Assembly: GCF_016808335.1 (NCBI RefSeq)
Contig: NC_053137.1
Coordinates: 9,040,506-9,104,505, forward strand
Direction of reading: 5' to 3'
DNA length: 64,000 nucleotides
Source: Panicum virgatum
Taxonomy: Eukaryota > Streptophyta > Magnoliopsida > Poales > Poaceae
The first letter of the stretch is position 1. Each line of letters starts with the position of its first letter. Positions 21,481 through 32,845 of this stretch are shown here, one piece after another. Under the pieces are notes generated by a model. It was not told the origin of the DNA. It worked only from the letters and a program-made list of their open reading frames with translations, and made no database searches. The position numbers were made by a program, and so were the translations under genes.

Positions 21481-21612
21481 TACATCTCTCGAAAACCTCT
21501 CTCTTGAATTAAAAAAAACTCTCTCAAAAAAGGGGAAAAGATAGAACTCCCGCTCAAAAAAAAAGAGATAGAGCTCCTGCAATGTTTTCATCGAGTAAAT
21601 AATGATAATAGT

Positions 21613-21630
21613 AGCAGCAGCAGCAGCAGC
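21613..21630 (+). repeat. (AGC)n microsatellite
   Basis: Six AGC units lie in a non-coding stretch. Confidence 0.8.
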
Positions 21631-21718
21631 AAAAATAAATAATGGTTCTTGATTTCTTGGTGAACATTCAGAGCGTCTAGTTGCTTGGATTCTGAGTGTC
21701 CTGATCAAATCTTTGTTC

Positions 21719-21721
<3 letters not shown>

Positions 21722-21790
<69 letters not shown>
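21722..21790 (+). repeat. (TA)n microsatellite, about 69 bp
   Basis: An uninterrupted TA dinucleotide run flanked on both sides by ttcaac. Such runs in grass genomes are highly variable and can form cruciforms. Confidence 0.95.
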
Positions 21791-21794
<4 letters not shown>

Positions 21795-22941
21795 CTGGTT
21801 GCAATTGCAACTAGACAGCTTCTGTGCGTTGGATCTGATTGGAAAATGCAACCAGTAGGAGATAATCTCTAATCTGCCATCACTGATGACAACAAGAGGG
21901 TTTAGGTGTCATCAACTGAAAAATATCCAGATGGCGTTCATGGTTCTGAAAATGACGCATGGGTTATGGTTTATGGCACAATGACCACTGGTTGATAGGA
22001 TTTTCTTTGATCGGACATTATTAGCACGCATCATCATGAAATTAATAGATTGCCACATCATAATAAATTACCACGCAACGGCTTAGAAATATGTAAGTAC
22101 TAGTTCGCTATCTGAGCTTGAATGCGTTTCTTTTTGTCCTTTTTGGTTGAGGTCAATCTGAATTTTAAATGATGGTGGAAAATCAGTTGGTTTTATCAAA
22201 ATGGAAGAACATATCGCTTTTACTACCAAAAACCATATGTTTCATAACCAAAGTCCTTGACCCCACGTCCCCACCCATCAAGCAGTCATCCTTGTTAGAA
22301 AATACTAGGTAGGCTCACATGTAAAAAATGTATTTGCTTGAAGATTCACTAGAGAATTACTCCTTATGACTATCCTTAATGGTCTAATTGAACAACGCAA
22401 CGAAATATCTCTCGTGCAATACACCACAACACCAAATTAACAACGGGTGTCAATCGGTAAAATTACAATATTACCAATGGACAGTACCAATATTCCGTCA
22501 GTGATTGTTGTTTTTCGGTAAATGTATATATATTTACGTAGGCTATCATTAATACAGTGGGGCGCGATAAGTAAAAAAAAAAGGTTTCTTTTTTTTTGCC
22601 ATGTCATCTACACCCGGTGTTTTTCCCTGTTAGCGGTGAAAGAGTGATTTGCTTCGTGCGTCGCCAGAGTGCCGTCATTAAGGCATTCTACGGCAGTCAA
22701 TTAATTTCATTACAGATGGTAGGCTGGGAGTTCTGAACCCATGCATGTGTTTCAGACTGACTGATCCTCTCAACTAAACCGTGAGCTTTCAGAAATGACA
22801 CGCGAGCAGCTGCAACTAGAGGTGGTAACGGATCATGATCCTAATGCTCTCTTCACAATCTAACTTAATTTTTATATATTTGTAACTTAAAATTATATAA
22901 GATAATAAAAGCCTAACTCTTATATTATCTAGATTAAAATT
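21791..22941. other. Non-coding interval, no gene seen
   Basis: AT-rich sequence without a coding frame. A degenerate CACTA-like start (caccacaacaccaaattaac, near 22421) may be a decayed transposon end, but no partner end is found. Confidence 0.5.
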
Positions 22942-23559
22942 TAGGGAAAAGTTCAAATTACACCCTCGAACTATCACATAAGTCCGAATTTCAACCTTCA
23001 ACTATAAATCTGGATAACATAGGCCATCAAACTATCGAAATCAGGCAAATTTGACCCTCGAGGCGGTTTTCAAGGTGGTTTTGTATTATTTGAAAAAAAC
23101 AAAAAATTCTAGTTAGATCTAAAAATAAAAACTAATTTATTTCAAGTAAAAAAAATAAAACTAGTACCAAATTTTTTCAAAAAATGTAACCTATCTACTA
23201 TTACTCTATTTGAATCTTCGTTATTAAAAATAATAGACATGAATAAAAGCAATCAAATACTATGAAATAAAAAATGGATCTGAATAACTGAAAAATATCA
23301 TGCCAATAGATAAGTTAAATTTTTAGAAAACTTTTGATACTCATTTTATATTTTTTATTTAAAATGAATTGCTTATATTTTTTAGTTTAAAATTGAATAT
23401 TTTTAATTCTCACAAATGAAAAACCACCTTTAAAACTACCTAAGGGGCTAAATTTGCCCGGTTTCAATATTTGGATGACCTTTGTTATACAGTTTTGTAG
23501 TTGAAGGTTAAAAATTAGATTTTTATGATAGTTCAAGGATGTAAATCGAATTTTCCCTA
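22942..23559. mobile_element. Fold-back element related to the 1-kb palindrome
   Basis: The ends are inverted repeats of about 130 bp starting tagggaaaa. Blocks such as accctcgaactatcac, ttcaaccttcaacta and gataacataggccatc at the left are mirrored at the right with substitutions. The ordered block layout is the same as in the element at 29629-30631, so the two belong to one family. The target duplication is not recognisable, which fits an older insertion. Confidence 0.65.
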
Positions 23560-24368
23560 TTTAAGATGTTTTACCACCCCTAGCTACAACTCGTCCATCC
23601 AATGTCACTGGCAGCATGGGAGAGGCAGGCTTGCTCAATCAGCCAAACAGGCAAGCTCGTTCATCCCACCTAGTAGAAGGCTAGGACAGCAGCGGCTCCC
23701 CACCATCTTGCTGGGCACTGTTGTGCTCTGTTGGATGGCATGGGCGAGGGCGACAGCCTTCATGGCTTCCCAACTCCTCAGATGCTAACAAATGGCAAGG
23801 TGTAGCCGGCCGTGGGAGTCCCGGCATCGCCCAAACGCCCACCGTTCGCTGTTGCTGTACCTGCCATCATTCTGGCCACCGTACCCTCTGTCGGTTGTGA
23901 TTTGCATCGTTAGGAAAAATGAGAGCAAGAAACTTGTGATTTGCACTGCTTCATTACTCATCTCATACCTCGAAAACAAACTGATGATTGATTTTTTGAT
24001 GTATAATCAGAGTCTATCACCAAGAATTCTTTTTATCCTGAATCCGCTATTCAGGTGCTGCTTTTTCTTCTCCATTCAGAAGAAAGAAAATCACCCATCC
24101 GTCAGACTGTCATTCAACCTCTGACAGAGGCAACATGCTATCCATCCATCATTGATCTTCCATCCACGCACGTCACGAGCGCCGGACACAACGCGCACCA
24201 CCACCCCGTCCGTGTCCGGCCCGCTCCAACCGGCGCCGGGCCCCTCCACCACCACCTGCCCCGCCCCGGCCGGGACGCCGCCGCCCACTGCCCACATGAA
24301 GTCGGCGTGCGCGCACGCGCCCCCGCCGGCGCCCCCGCGCGCTCACACGGCCGCACACCTGACATCTC
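23560..24368. other. Upstream region of the lipid-transfer-protein gene
   Basis: No separate gene is seen. The last 250 bases before the TATA box become CG-rich. Confidence 0.5.
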
Positions 24369-24375
24369 TATATAT
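24369..24375 (+). promoter_or_regulatory. TATA box of the GPI-anchored LTP gene
   Basis: The motif tatatat lies 146 bp before the ATG, embedded in otherwise GC-rich sequence. Confidence 0.6.
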
Positions 24376-24514
24376 CACAAGCGTCGCCGCGCCTCCCTGG
24401 CCTCCACCATCAAGCCAAGCGGCCCAAAATTCCACTCCATCACTCACTAGCTCTCGCGCTTGCTTCCGATCCCCTGCGCGCAGAGAGCATCAGCTCCGGC
24501 GAGCTCTGGCCGCC

Positions 24515-26600
24515 ATGGGTCCGAGGGCGATGGCGCTCGTGGCGGCGGCGATGATGGCGTCGGCGGCGGTGGTGGGCGGGGACTTCGCGGCGGACCGGGC
24601 GGAGTGCTCGGACAAGCTGGTGGGGCTGGCGACGTGCCTGGCGTACGTGCAGGACGAGGCGGCGGCGCCGACGCCGGACTGCTGCGCGGGGCTCAAGACG
24701 GTGCTGCAGACCAGCCGCAAGTGCCTCTGCGTGCTCGTCAAGGACAAGGACGACCCCAACCTGGGGCTCAAGCTCAACGTCACCAAGGCGCTGGGGCTCC
24801 CCGCCATCTGCAAGGCCGCCGCCAACATCTCCGACTGCCCCAGTACGTGACCACCTCACCATTCCTCAATCCTCGTCATCATCCACCGGCCAGTAATTGG
24901 TGGAGTGGTTCTTAATTGTCATCTTGATCATCTATCTCTCAGTCACTTTATTAGAATTTGTTACTTATTTATGAGAACTTGAGAAGTGAGAATATATTAG
25001 CATCGAGGCTAAGGCGCGGTTCGGAAAAGCTTGACCCAGAGCAACCCTAAGTTAATTCAACTAGGACAAGGCTCAACTCAAGCTCGGCTCCGTGGTCGAG
25101 ATTGAGTTGAGCTCTCTCCTTGTGGTCGATTAGTAAACTAATGAAAAAGAACTCGGGCTCGACTACTTAATTTTCCTAATAAAATCAACTGAAGAAATCA
25201 CATCTTTTATTTCTCACAAGGAAAACATACATAAAAAACCCCCGGCCTTGTCTGCATGTTCGGTTAGGATTCAGAGTACGGCAGGGGCGCAGGGCCGACA
25301 CACATCCTTCTCCAAACGTCACAGCAGCTTTGAGAGATGCCGTGCTAGCCCGGGGGATGTCGTTGCGGATAGAAACAGGTCGTCATGAACATTCCATGTT
25401 CCATAGGAAAACTAGCTAGCTAGACTAGACACCGGATCGACCAGAAAAAAATCCTCCTCGTCGGCTGCCTGCCGCCAGAGAAGGCTCCAAACCCGCGTCT
25501 CTTTTTCCCGGGGGCACGGCTGGCCGCCCGTGATCGGCGTCACCGTCACGCGCGGTTGATGAGGAGGGAGATGGCGTGATCAATCAGTCTCCTGCTGCCA
25601 GAAGATTCTGAAACTGAAAGGAACTAGTGTGTGTGGACTCCCTCTTGACTTCAGTCGACAAGCTCGTTCCATTCTCCAGCAACAAAATCAATCTATAGGG
25701 CGTGTCACTCTCCTAGCATGCAAGCGTGGTCATAGGGCCCCAAATGTCAGGAATGGGTGGCCGGCGCAGAAACGGTAGAATTCAGGAGTACTCGAATCTT
25801 GAGGTGGAGGAAATTCACAGTTTCACACTGCTTGGACAAAACAAGATAGAATACTAGTGACATGGTTGCGCAAATAGAGTTTTTTTTCCCAAAATTTTCA
25901 TTCGCGAGTTTAATTATCTGCTGCAACTATATAACATGGCGTGTTTATTTTTTTCTTGGTTTTGTGGCTGTATGCAGGGCTGCTGAACCTGGCGCCCAAC
26001 TCCAAGGAGGCGCAGGTGTTCGAGCAGTACGCGAAGCAGGCGGCGGCGCAGGGCACCGTCCCCGGCGGCACCGGTCAGTTTCATCATCGATCACCAACTT
26101 GCTTTAATTTCCCGCCCATTTTCTTCGTCTCGCTCCTTGCATGATGATTCAGATATGCAACAGTGAAGTAACGGACATGGCTCAAGCCAAGTCCTGAGTA
26201 CTTGATAAAAAAGAGAGAAACTTTTTATATTAATTAGGAGCGGTGCTAGCTGCACCTTTTTTTTTCAGTTTAATTTTCATGGTCGTGCAGACCTGTGGGG
26301 ATAGGATACGATCATCTTCTTCTTGGAGCTCGATCGCTTTACGCTTGTTTTCGAAGGCAATCATCGCCGGCTTTAATCCCCTGTCTATAATTAACACGCG
26401 CACGCCTGCCGTAATGCTCTCCAGGTGGCGGAAGCAGCAGCAGCGCGCCGGCCGCGGGCGCGCAGAAGAGCGGCGGCGCCGGGCCCGCGGGGCGGTGGTT
26501 GGGAGTGGGGAGGGTCGGTGGCGGCGGCGCACGCGCGGTGGTGGCGCTGCTCGCCGCGGCCGCTCCACTCGCCGTGCCTCTCCTCATCCTGCTGGGATAG
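24515..26600 (+). CDS. GPI-anchored non-specific lipid-transfer protein (LTPG, YLS3-like)
   Basis: Three exons are inferred: 24515-24842, 25978-26073 and 26425-26600, all with GT-AG borders in phase, giving 199 residues. Residues 1-22 form a signal peptide (ALVAAAMMASAAVVGG). Eight cysteines follow in the nsLTP order C, C, CC, CxC, C, C: ECSDKL, ATCLAY, PDCCAG, KCLCVL, AICKAA, SDCPR. After a Ser/Ala/Gly-rich linker (exon 3) the C-terminus is hydrophobic (VVALLAAAAPLAVPLLILLG), the signal for GPI attachment. Such proteins sit on the outer plasma membrane and help carry cuticular or suberin lipids. The motif CVLVKDKDDPNLGLKLNVTKAL places it with the YLS3/LTPG6-like group. Introns are 1135 and 351 bp. 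The start is the first ATG after the TATA box that leads into a signal peptide. Confidence 0.9.
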
Positions 26601-26947
26601 ACGGCGACCGGTGAACGGGCGGCGGCGGATCGCATCGGAGGTGGTTACGTGATTGCGTCTTGCGTGCGTGCTGTGCTGTGCTGTGTACTTGTGGAAAGGA
26701 AGTGATCAAGCACAGGTCCAGTGAGGAATAGTTGCAGCGTTGGCAGTTAATTATCGTTTGTTTAACCGTTGGCGGTTACTATCACACTTTATCATCATCA
26801 GATTATCAGCTTATGGACAAAAGCCCCTTCAAAAAAAAAAAGCTTATGGACAAAACAAAAGCCCGTTGATTTCCGTTTCTTTTCGGGGTCACTAATTGTC
26901 TAACGAACTGGTCTGCCTAAATCTTGTTTCTACGGACTGATAGAACT

Positions 26948-27230
26948 TTTTTTTTTTGAAAAACAAAACTTGCATTGCTATGATTTTACCAAAAACCAAA
27001 CTGCGGCTTCCATACTGGCCACCGGCTACATGATTGAGTAGTAGTACTCCTACTTCTGCTAAGAGACCACTTAATGGAAGCGATAATGGCATAGGTATTT
27101 CAACCACACTGAAAACGACTTCACTGGTAGCACCGTGCTGCAAAATGCAGGTGCTCACAACGTACTCTGCATGTATCATAATCCTGCCCGTAGCATCTTC
27201 AACCATATGCATATTAATTGCGCATCCTTG
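26948..27230 (-). mobile_element. Possible poly(A)-tailed retroposon on the minus strand
   Basis: On the minus strand a text ending gcaagttttgtttttc is followed by 12 A residues (T-run at about 26948-26960), like plant LINE 3' ends. An open frame upstream of it (HMVEDATGRIMIHAEY, STCILQHGATSEVVF) is read up to the tail, but I recognise no domain. The 5' end and target duplication are not defined. Confidence 0.35.
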
Positions 27231-27904
27231 AACTGAGCCATCATCTCAATTGTTTGAGGGTATTTGTCAGTGCAAGAGTAGTCGTGCAACGTATTGTTCA
27301 GTTTATAGGCAGCAGTACTGCCATACGAGCATGGATAGTACAGAACAAGAGAACGATAGGTTGAATGATCCTTTATTAACAGAAGAAAGAAAAAAATAGA
27401 AATGGAGTTCACGCGCAAATCCTCTGTGCCAGTGCCCTGCAAACAGAGGAATTATTGCTAACAGATAGACAAAATGAGATCTCGAGTGTAAGTTTACTCT
27501 CGCTGTCACTCTAGATCTCGAGTGGCGGTGGCTAACGGGTTATGTTGGCCTAGAAGATACTAAAATTCCATATCATGTGTTTTACAATTTTGACATTTTG
27601 TGCAATAATACTAATTGTCCTGCAAATGACAATTAATCGTGTAGAAAAAACAAAAAAAAATAGAAAACTCGTGAACATGCCCGCCAAGCCCATCCACGGG
27701 CCCGCCGAGCCTATCCACAGGGGAGGCCGCCGCTCCTCCGCCGACCGGATCCGCCAGCCCCGAGGCCAGATCTGGAAGCCCCGAGGTCGGATCCAGCCTC
27801 CCTGCCGGCCCTCGCAGATCTGGAGCCGCCACCGGGTCCCGCCGCACTCGCAGCCGCCGGGGGCCTTGCCTGGGCGTCGTCCTCCATGTCCCCCGCCCGC
27901 AGAG

Positions 27905-28170
27905 AAGCCGCGCCCGCGGCCGCCGAGGGGCCTCCTCACTGGGGAGGAGCGCAGACGCGGGGGAGGGGCGCGGCCGCCGATGGGCCTCCTCGCCGGGAGA
28001 GGCGCGGACGCGGGGGGGGGGGCTTCTTGTCAGAGAGGAGCGTGGCCACCGAGGGCCCTCCTCGCAGGGAGGGGCGCGGCCGCCGGCGGCCCTCCTCGCC
28101 GGGGAGGGGCGCGGCCGCCGGGGGCCGCCTCGCCGGGGAGGGGCGCGACCGTCGGGGAGGGGGTGCAGCC
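27905..28170. repeat. Degenerate GC-rich short tandem repeats
   Basis: The stretch is built of variants of cctcctcgccggggagg plus ggcgcggccgccg, including a G-run at 28011-28022. Long open frames on both strands here are products of composition, not genes. Confidence 0.7.
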
Positions 28171-28329
28171 GTCGGGGAGAGAGAGAGATGAAGGAGAATG
28201 AGGTGCGGCCGCTGGAGGCGTAGGGGGCACGGGAGGAATAAGTGATTAATCCTAACTTCACTATATATATAAAGACAGTTTTCGAACCTCATATGAACTT
28301 GTATGGGCTTCATATGGGCTTAGACAATT

Positions 28330-28567
28330 AACTAAGGTGAACCTTTATAAGAAGTCCGCCTCCGAAAATAGACTATTAATCGAGACAGACATTTATAAGT
28401 TGTCCGCCTCGGTTAATATATTTTATGAGGCGGTTTTTTATAACCGCCTCAGTTAATAAAAAGTGACCGCCTCGGTTAATGCGGACCATTAACCGATGCG
28501 GTTATTTTTCTTGCCCGCCTCCGAGCCCTTTTCAAAACGCCTCGGTTAATCAGTTTTTGTGGTAGTG
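28330..28567. mobile_element. CACTA-type transposon terminus with subterminal repeats
   Basis: Read on the minus strand, the end is cactaccacaaaaactgatt, the canonical CACTA terminus. It is followed by several direct and inverted copies of cgcctcggttaat within 240 bp, as expected for CACTA subterminal repeats. The opposite end is not found with confidence, and the GC-rich block 27640-28200 may be the interior. No transposase is visible, so the element is probably non-autonomous or broken. Confidence 0.6.
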
Positions 28568-29619
28568 TCGGCAACAAGAGGAATCCTGTAGTGCGATATA
28601 AGTGGGTACCAACTATTTTTCCAGATACTTGTAGGCCTTTTCAGTTTCAGCGTAAAATATCGCGATAAGTAGTCTCACAAAATCGAGTACGAGTCATCTT
28701 AAAAAAAACACTTGTATAGATATCATGTTCAAATTTCAATTCATGTCATTGACAAAGCAAAATATCTGACATCCTACAATCTCTTAATAGCTAGTTCATC
28801 ATTGACATGAAAAAGGAAAACAATATGATCAGCTCAAACCAATCATCTACAACTAAATTACATAATGCCAAAAGGTACATTTGCTGGCATGCGGTCCAAG
28901 ATATTCATATGTATAGCTTCCTGGTTATCTAATAAGATAAGATTTTGAACTTAAATCTTTGTCTCGTTTCATAATATTATCATTAGTTGATTAAAATTAT
29001 ATATGAATCAAGAGTTAACATACCAAAAAGTTTTAGAGTGATTTGTAGGACATTTGATGTAACTGCAATAAAAACATAACAACCTCACATCTTTTGTTAG
29101 AAAACTTCACAAATGATGCAAAAAAATTTAGGCCATATATATGAAGTGTTTCAAAAGACATCTATATATAGATTATAAACAAAAGATTTACACTTTTGCA
29201 AAAATCTATATATCAAACTCAGTAAGACCTAGGTGAATGGACATGGACATGGGCATTTTTTTAGTAGACAAGGGAAATGGGCCAAATTTAAATGGGTAAG
29301 CCCTTTTCTAGTAGATCCCCTGCCCCTTGGATGCTGATCCAGTGGTCAGATTGGAGTTTGCACGGTTTGCACGGAGAAATTGGTTTGCACCTGATATCTT
29401 TCTAATATCATGCTATAGGCTATGGCCTATGGACTTAGAAGAGGTGGGGTCCCCTTTCATTGTTTAGCGTTGTTTTTTTATTTGGAGAAAAATAATCAAT
29501 TCGTGAGTCTTGATGCGAACAAGACAAAAGTTCATAACGAGCCAAAACGCAAACCTTTTCTTGTAGCTACCTTGCCTGATAAGCAACGTGCTACAAACGT
29601 TCCATCCGGATCCGGGACA
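28568..29619. other. AT-rich non-coding interval, no gene seen
   Basis: No coding frame, RNA gene or clear repeat boundary is recognised between the CACTA terminus and the 1-kb palindrome. Confidence 0.5.
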
Positions 29620-29628
29620 TTTTATCTA

Positions 29629-30631
29629 GGGATAAGTCTATTTTACAACCTCGAACTAGTCAAGAAGTCCGTTTTTCAACCTCCAACTACGAAACCGGGT
29701 AACATAGGCCCTCGAACTGGCAAAACCGTCCGAATCACCCCCTCGATCACTGTAGCAAGCTGTTTTGAGGGCGGTTTTGCTACAGTAACATTTCCGAATT
29801 TCTGGAATTTCACACCTCTCAATTAAATAATAAAGAAAGCATAGTTAATATTGTCTAAAAATCATGATATTTTTTGGGAGGTAGATAAAAAGACAAGGAA
29901 TCTATTTTGGCTAGATGTGCTACAATAAACATAAAGGAATTTGAATTATAAAATTTTAAAAATAGGTAGAATTCAAAATTACTTGAATTTTAGGTCAGCT
30001 AAACCTATGATAAAAATGCATTAAAAATATGATAATTCATAATTTTTTATTTAGTTTAGTTAGGTACTTTTTATTGGCCCAAGTTCTATAGAATATTCAT
30101 AAATTAAAATTTGAGGAATCAAATTTGATTCAAATTTGAGCATTGTGAAGGAATTCAAAAACTTTCATAAAAACTTGGGCCAATAAAAAATACCTTATTA
30201 AAATAAATAAAAAAATTATGAATTATCATATTTTTATTTTATTTTTATCAAAAGTTTAGCTAACCCAAAAATTCAATGAATTTTGAATTCTACCCATTTT
30301 TAAAATTTTATAATTCAAATTTCATTATGTTTAATGTATCACATCTAGCCAAAATAGATTCCTTGTCTTTTTATCTACCTCCCAAAAAAATATCATGATT
30401 TTTAGACAATATTAACTATACTTTTTTTATTATTTAATTGAGAGGTGTGAAATTCCAGAAATTCGGAAATATTACTGTAGCAAAACCGCCCTCAAAACAG
30501 CTTGCTACAGTGATCGAGGGGGTGATTCGGACGGTTTTGCCAGTTCGAGGGCCTATGTTACCCGGTTTCGTAGTTGGAGGTTGAAAAACAGACTTCTTGA
30601 CTAGTTCGAGGTTGTAAAATAGACTTATCCC
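29629..30631. mobile_element. 1-kb palindromic Mutator-like fold-back element
   Basis: Almost the entire 1003 bp is one inverted repeat with arms near 480 bp. For example gggataagtctattttacaa at the left equals the reverse complement of the right end, and similarity continues through a caaaaccgtccg block and tatctacctccc / gggaggtagata. Flanks carry a perfect 9-bp duplication ttttatcta (29620-29628 and 30632-30640). Arms are highly similar, indicating youth or constraint. There is no coding content. It is a non-autonomous Mutator-like or fold-back element. Confidence 0.85.
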
Positions 30632-30676
30632 TTTTATCTATCCTACAACGATAGTTTTATTTGTATGTCAGTATGA

Positions 30677-31035
30677 GGCCGTGTTTAGTTTCATTGAAAT
30701 TTTTTTTGCAAAAGAATCTTACTAATTTGAAGTACTAAATGAAGTCTATTTACAAAACTTTTTGCACAGATAGGTTGTAAATCACGAGACGAATCTAATG
30801 ATGCTAATTAATCCATGACTAATCAATAATTAGCGGATGGTTACTGTAGCATCACTGTTGCAAATCATTGCTTGAGTAGGCTCATTAGATTCGTCTCACG
30901 ATTTACAGCCCATCCATGCAAAAAGTTTTGTAAATAGACTTCATTTAGCACTCCCATGCATATGTCGAAACATTTGATGTGACGTTTTTTTTGTGTTTAC
31001 GGAGTTTACGGGATCGGATCCGTTTAAACAGGGCC
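30677..31035. mobile_element. Grass MITE with ggccgtgtttagttt...aaacagggcc ends
   Basis: Terminal repeats ggccgtgtttagttt and aaacagggcc are flanked by the 3-bp duplication tga (30674-30676 and 31036-31038). Internal mirrored blocks (acgagacgaatctaatga and tcattagattcgtctc; acaaaactttttgca and tgcaaaaagttttgt) show a fold-back design. This is one of the most abundant grass MITE types. Confidence 0.75.
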
Positions 31036-31038
31036 TGA

Positions 31039-31820
31039 AGCTGGAAATCCGATGACCATTAGCAGCTTAGCGCCTTATGGCCTATTCATACAAAGGAAAG
31101 CTACAAAGCATGGATACTAAACTCAGAAACAACTTTGAACTGCCATAGAGGGGATTTGAACTGTTTTAGGAGTTAGGGATATATGATTTCCAGTTTTCTT
31201 ATTCGAATGTGTTTTCAAACGTAGAAACAAGTTCAGTTGGAAAGTTTTGACTTGAGTCTTCTGTAAAAGGCCATTGTGAAACTTCTGAAAATTACTATCA
31301 TAAATAATACGAATCCTGAAACGTACTTTCATAATACAATTAAAACATTATAACGCTTGTGAATACATCCAAATATTACACTAATGTCCCTACACGGCAT
31401 TACAAAGATAAGATAACCAAAACATCTCTCATCGCACAAAAAAAAGAAGATAATCAAAATATCGTTTTTCACCCATGGTAGCCCCTCCTTGTTGTTTACC
31501 TTGAACCAAATCACCGAGACATGTACGGCCAAGTTCTTGGGGAAGTCACAATAGCTAACATGTTCACCCGATTCTCAAATATGATATGTTAAGCTACCCT
31601 GGTGCTAGAATAAAACTTTTTTCTACTAATTAGTCTCGTATTTGAGAAAATAGTATATGAGACAAAATAATTTTTTTTGAAATATAATTTTTAACAAACA
31701 TTTACGTAAGAGCCAAATGTTGGGAGCAACAAGTCAAAGAAACAGCATGCAGCACGCAGTAGAAACAAAGCTGATCGCCCATTTCCAAGGCCATATCACA
31801 ATTCACAACTCACACCAGCT
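31039..31820. other. Non-coding interval, no gene seen
   Basis: AT-rich, with no convincing coding frame or repeat boundary. Confidence 0.5.
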
Positions 31821-31824
31821 AAGC

Positions 31825-31962
31825 CTTCGTTCGCTGTGCTGTCGCTGGTGGCCGGTGCTGATTTGTTGTGAGAAAAAAATACTGCTGACTGGCCGGGGCT
31901 GGTTTGATGTGAAAGAAAAACACTGTTGGCTGGTTGCAGTGAACAGTGTAAAAGGCCCGGGC
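31825..31962. mobile_element. Short MITE-like sequence with gctgtgctg / gctggttgcag ends
   Basis: Imperfect mirrored ends (cgttcgctgtgctgtcgctg at the left, gctggttgcagtgaacagtg at the right) with internal gctggccgg-like repeats. This resembles a short grass MITE; boundaries are approximate. Confidence 0.4.
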
Positions 31963-31989
31963 GGAAAAAAAACTTAAACTTTGGGCGCA

Positions 31990-32322
31990 CGCGCATTTAG
32001 TTACCAAAATTTTTTTGCCTCGCCTTTAGACACATGTATGGAGTATTAAATATAGTTAAAAAATAAAATAAATTATACAGTTTAGATGTACATGACGAGA
32101 CGAATCTTTTGAGCCTAATTAGTACATTATTAGTCATAAGTGCTACAGTAACCCACATGTGCTAATGATGCGGTCAAAGACCTTAAAAGATTCGTCTCGC
32201 GGTTTCCAAGCAAGCTCTGAAATTAGTTTTTTAATTAGTGCCCAAAAATTTCACCCGATATCTGGTCAAACATTTAATGTGACCTTTATACCAAAAATTT
32301 TCACCAACTAAACACCCCTAAT
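31990..32322. mobile_element. Degenerate MITE related to 30677-31035
   Basis: It shares the mirrored acgagacgaatctttt / aaaagattcgtctcg blocks and a right end accaactaaacaccc. The left terminus is eroded and no duplication is seen. Confidence 0.5.
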
Positions 32323-32394
32323 CCCCACGCCAAAAATCATCGTCGCAAAATAACAAAAAAAATCGTATTTTTTTCCGAACCAAACCCAACCAGG

Positions 32395-32606
32395 GTTTGA
32401 AATTTCGGCGAAATTTCGCCGAAATTCGGCGAAAAATTTCGTTTTCGCTACTTACCGGGAAAAAAAATTTCGGTATTTTTCGGAAAATTTCGTTTGAAAA
32501 TTCAAAATTCAAAAAAATTCGGCCAAAAGTCACCGAAATTCGCCGAAATTTACCGAAATTTCGGAACGAAATTTCGTTTCCGCTAATCACCGGGATTTGC
32601 AACGAA
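32395..32606. repeat. Cluster of gaaatttcg inverted motifs next to the EXO84B gene
   Basis: At least ten gaaatttcg/cgaaattt-type palindromic motifs lie in about 210 bp, with mirrored ends (gggtttgaaatttcgg, and aaaacgaaatggttaaccc). It is probably a small AT-rich MITE. It ends about 240 bp before the EXO84B start codon. Confidence 0.5.
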
Positions 32607-32626
32607 AACGAAATGGTTAACCCTGA

Positions 32627-32657
32627 ACCCAACCCAACCCAACCCAACCCAACCCAA
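32627..32657 (+). repeat. (AACCC)n microsatellite upstream of EXO84B
   Basis: About six cccaa units lie roughly 190 bp before the EXO84B ATG, probably in the promoter or leader. Confidence 0.8.
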
Positions 32658-32845
32658 AGCCAGCCGAGCCGCACCCAAATCATTCGTCTCCCTCCTCCAT
32701 TCTTCCGTTTGCTTGATTGATTGCCGAGCAACCACCCCCACAACCGCCGCAGCAATCTCCTCGCCATCTCCGCGTCGCGGAATCCCCTCGCCATTGCCGA
32801 GGAGGAGGCGCGGTCGCCGCAGCGGGAGGTTGTTCTGGATCTCGG

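Noticed and set aside
27550..28313. Proline/arginine-rich frames of up to 216 codons
   Set aside because: They are products of degenerate GC tandem repeats, open on both strands.
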